DNA of 64,000 nucleotides from Seriola aureovittata. Its lineage: Eukaryota > Chordata > Actinopteri > Carangiformes > Carangidae. Below the pieces are notes generated by a model that was given only the letters and a program-made list of their open reading frames with translations, searched no databases and was not told where the DNA came from. The stretch spans positions 6,469,212 to 6,533,211 of the forward strand of contig NC_079374.1 in assembly GCF_021018895.1 (NCBI RefSeq), read 5' to 3'. The stretch's first letter is position 1; every line of letters begins with the position of its first letter. Made by a program: the position numbers and the translations under genes. This document shows, piece by piece, positions 63,686 to 64,000 of the stretch.

Positions 63686-64000
63686 CTTCCTGTCACTCCA
63701 CACTGAATCCATCTGATGAAGCAGAAACACCATAAATATATAGTCTTGTAAAGAAAGTTGTCAACTGTGAGTTTATAGGGTTTTTTTTTCTTTTCTGAGA
63801 CACTCCCATTACGCAACAAACCTGTAGCTGGATTACATCACCGCTGAGCGAAAATCAGAACAGTGGAGCCACATCAGTAAATAACATGTATATCTTTGTG
63901 TCATGTACTGGTTGAAAATATGAGGAGAGCAAGATACACTATTGTATAAATCTGAAGGCTTTTGATGAGTCAAACTATATTTCTGCTGGTTTTGACATCT

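Larger units (their letters stand above)
52881..64000. other. non-coding stretch to the right edge
   Basis: AT-rich with CA, GT, CT and TA microsatellites, poly-A and poly-T runs (57077, 58585, 63581), and Tc1-like and SINE-like fragments. One 164-codon open stretch at 60098-60592 is about what chance allows and has no splice or family support. No fdx1 (the next gene in the human order) exon was recognised. Confidence 0.45.

Noticed and set aside
44900..64000. fdx1, expected next to rdx from human gene order
   Set aside because: No ferredoxin cysteine motif or related exon could be found on either strand; the gene may lie beyond the window or elsewhere in this species.

Overview
This is a vertebrate window, and almost certainly from a ray-finned (teleost) fish. 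It has very dense CA/TG, CT/GA and TA microsatellites, long introns, and remnants of short interspersed repeats of the kind common in teleost genomes. Its one clearly recognisable gene is an ezrin/radixin/moesin (ERM) gene on the minus strand. There are no bacterial-type operons, CRISPR arrays or rRNA genes.

The window is dominated by radixin (rdx), running right to left from about 42.4 kb to about 5.9 kb. I could join 14 coding exons with phase-consistent GT/AG junctions. They give a 572-residue protein that starts MPKPINVRV and ends RIDEFESM, with an intact FERM domain, a long charged alpha-helical region and an intact C-terminal actin-binding (C-ERMAD) segment. The first coding exon is only 12 coding bases (MPKP). 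An upstream non-coding first exon lies near 42.4 kb beside a TATA box in a CpG-rich segment. The 3' half of the gene (6.3-15.3 kb) is compact. The 5' half holds three large introns (15.3-20.2, 20.2-32.4 and 32.5-42.4 kb) full of microsatellites and decayed transposon fragments.

Left of rdx, 0-4.4 kb looks like the long 3' UTR and poly(A) site of a plus-strand gene whose coding part is outside the window. In human, ZC3H12C is the convergent neighbour of RDX, so that is the best guess, but it rests on synteny only.

Right of the rdx promoter lie two small, tail-to-tail gene candidates that I do not recognise. One is plus-strand with two exons (42,993-43,784; 149 aa from the chosen Met) and starts close to the rdx promoter. 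The other is minus-strand with two exons (44,858-44,209; 91 aa). Both have matched splice phases and canonical poly(A) signals, and their predicted 3' ends are only tens of bases apart. They are the most novel things in the window. From 44.9 to 64 kb I see no supported gene, only AT-rich intergenic or intronic DNA with microsatellites, purine-rich tracts and transposon remnants.

Other points of interest are a (CA)n / (UG)n sandwich around rdx coding exon 7 and a (UG)26 tract serving as the acceptor of coding exon 5. There are also several DR1 nuclear-receptor-like direct repeats, two strong G-quadruplex candidates and the absence of the poly-proline tract in the rdx linker. I see no evidence of an unusual multi-gene system.
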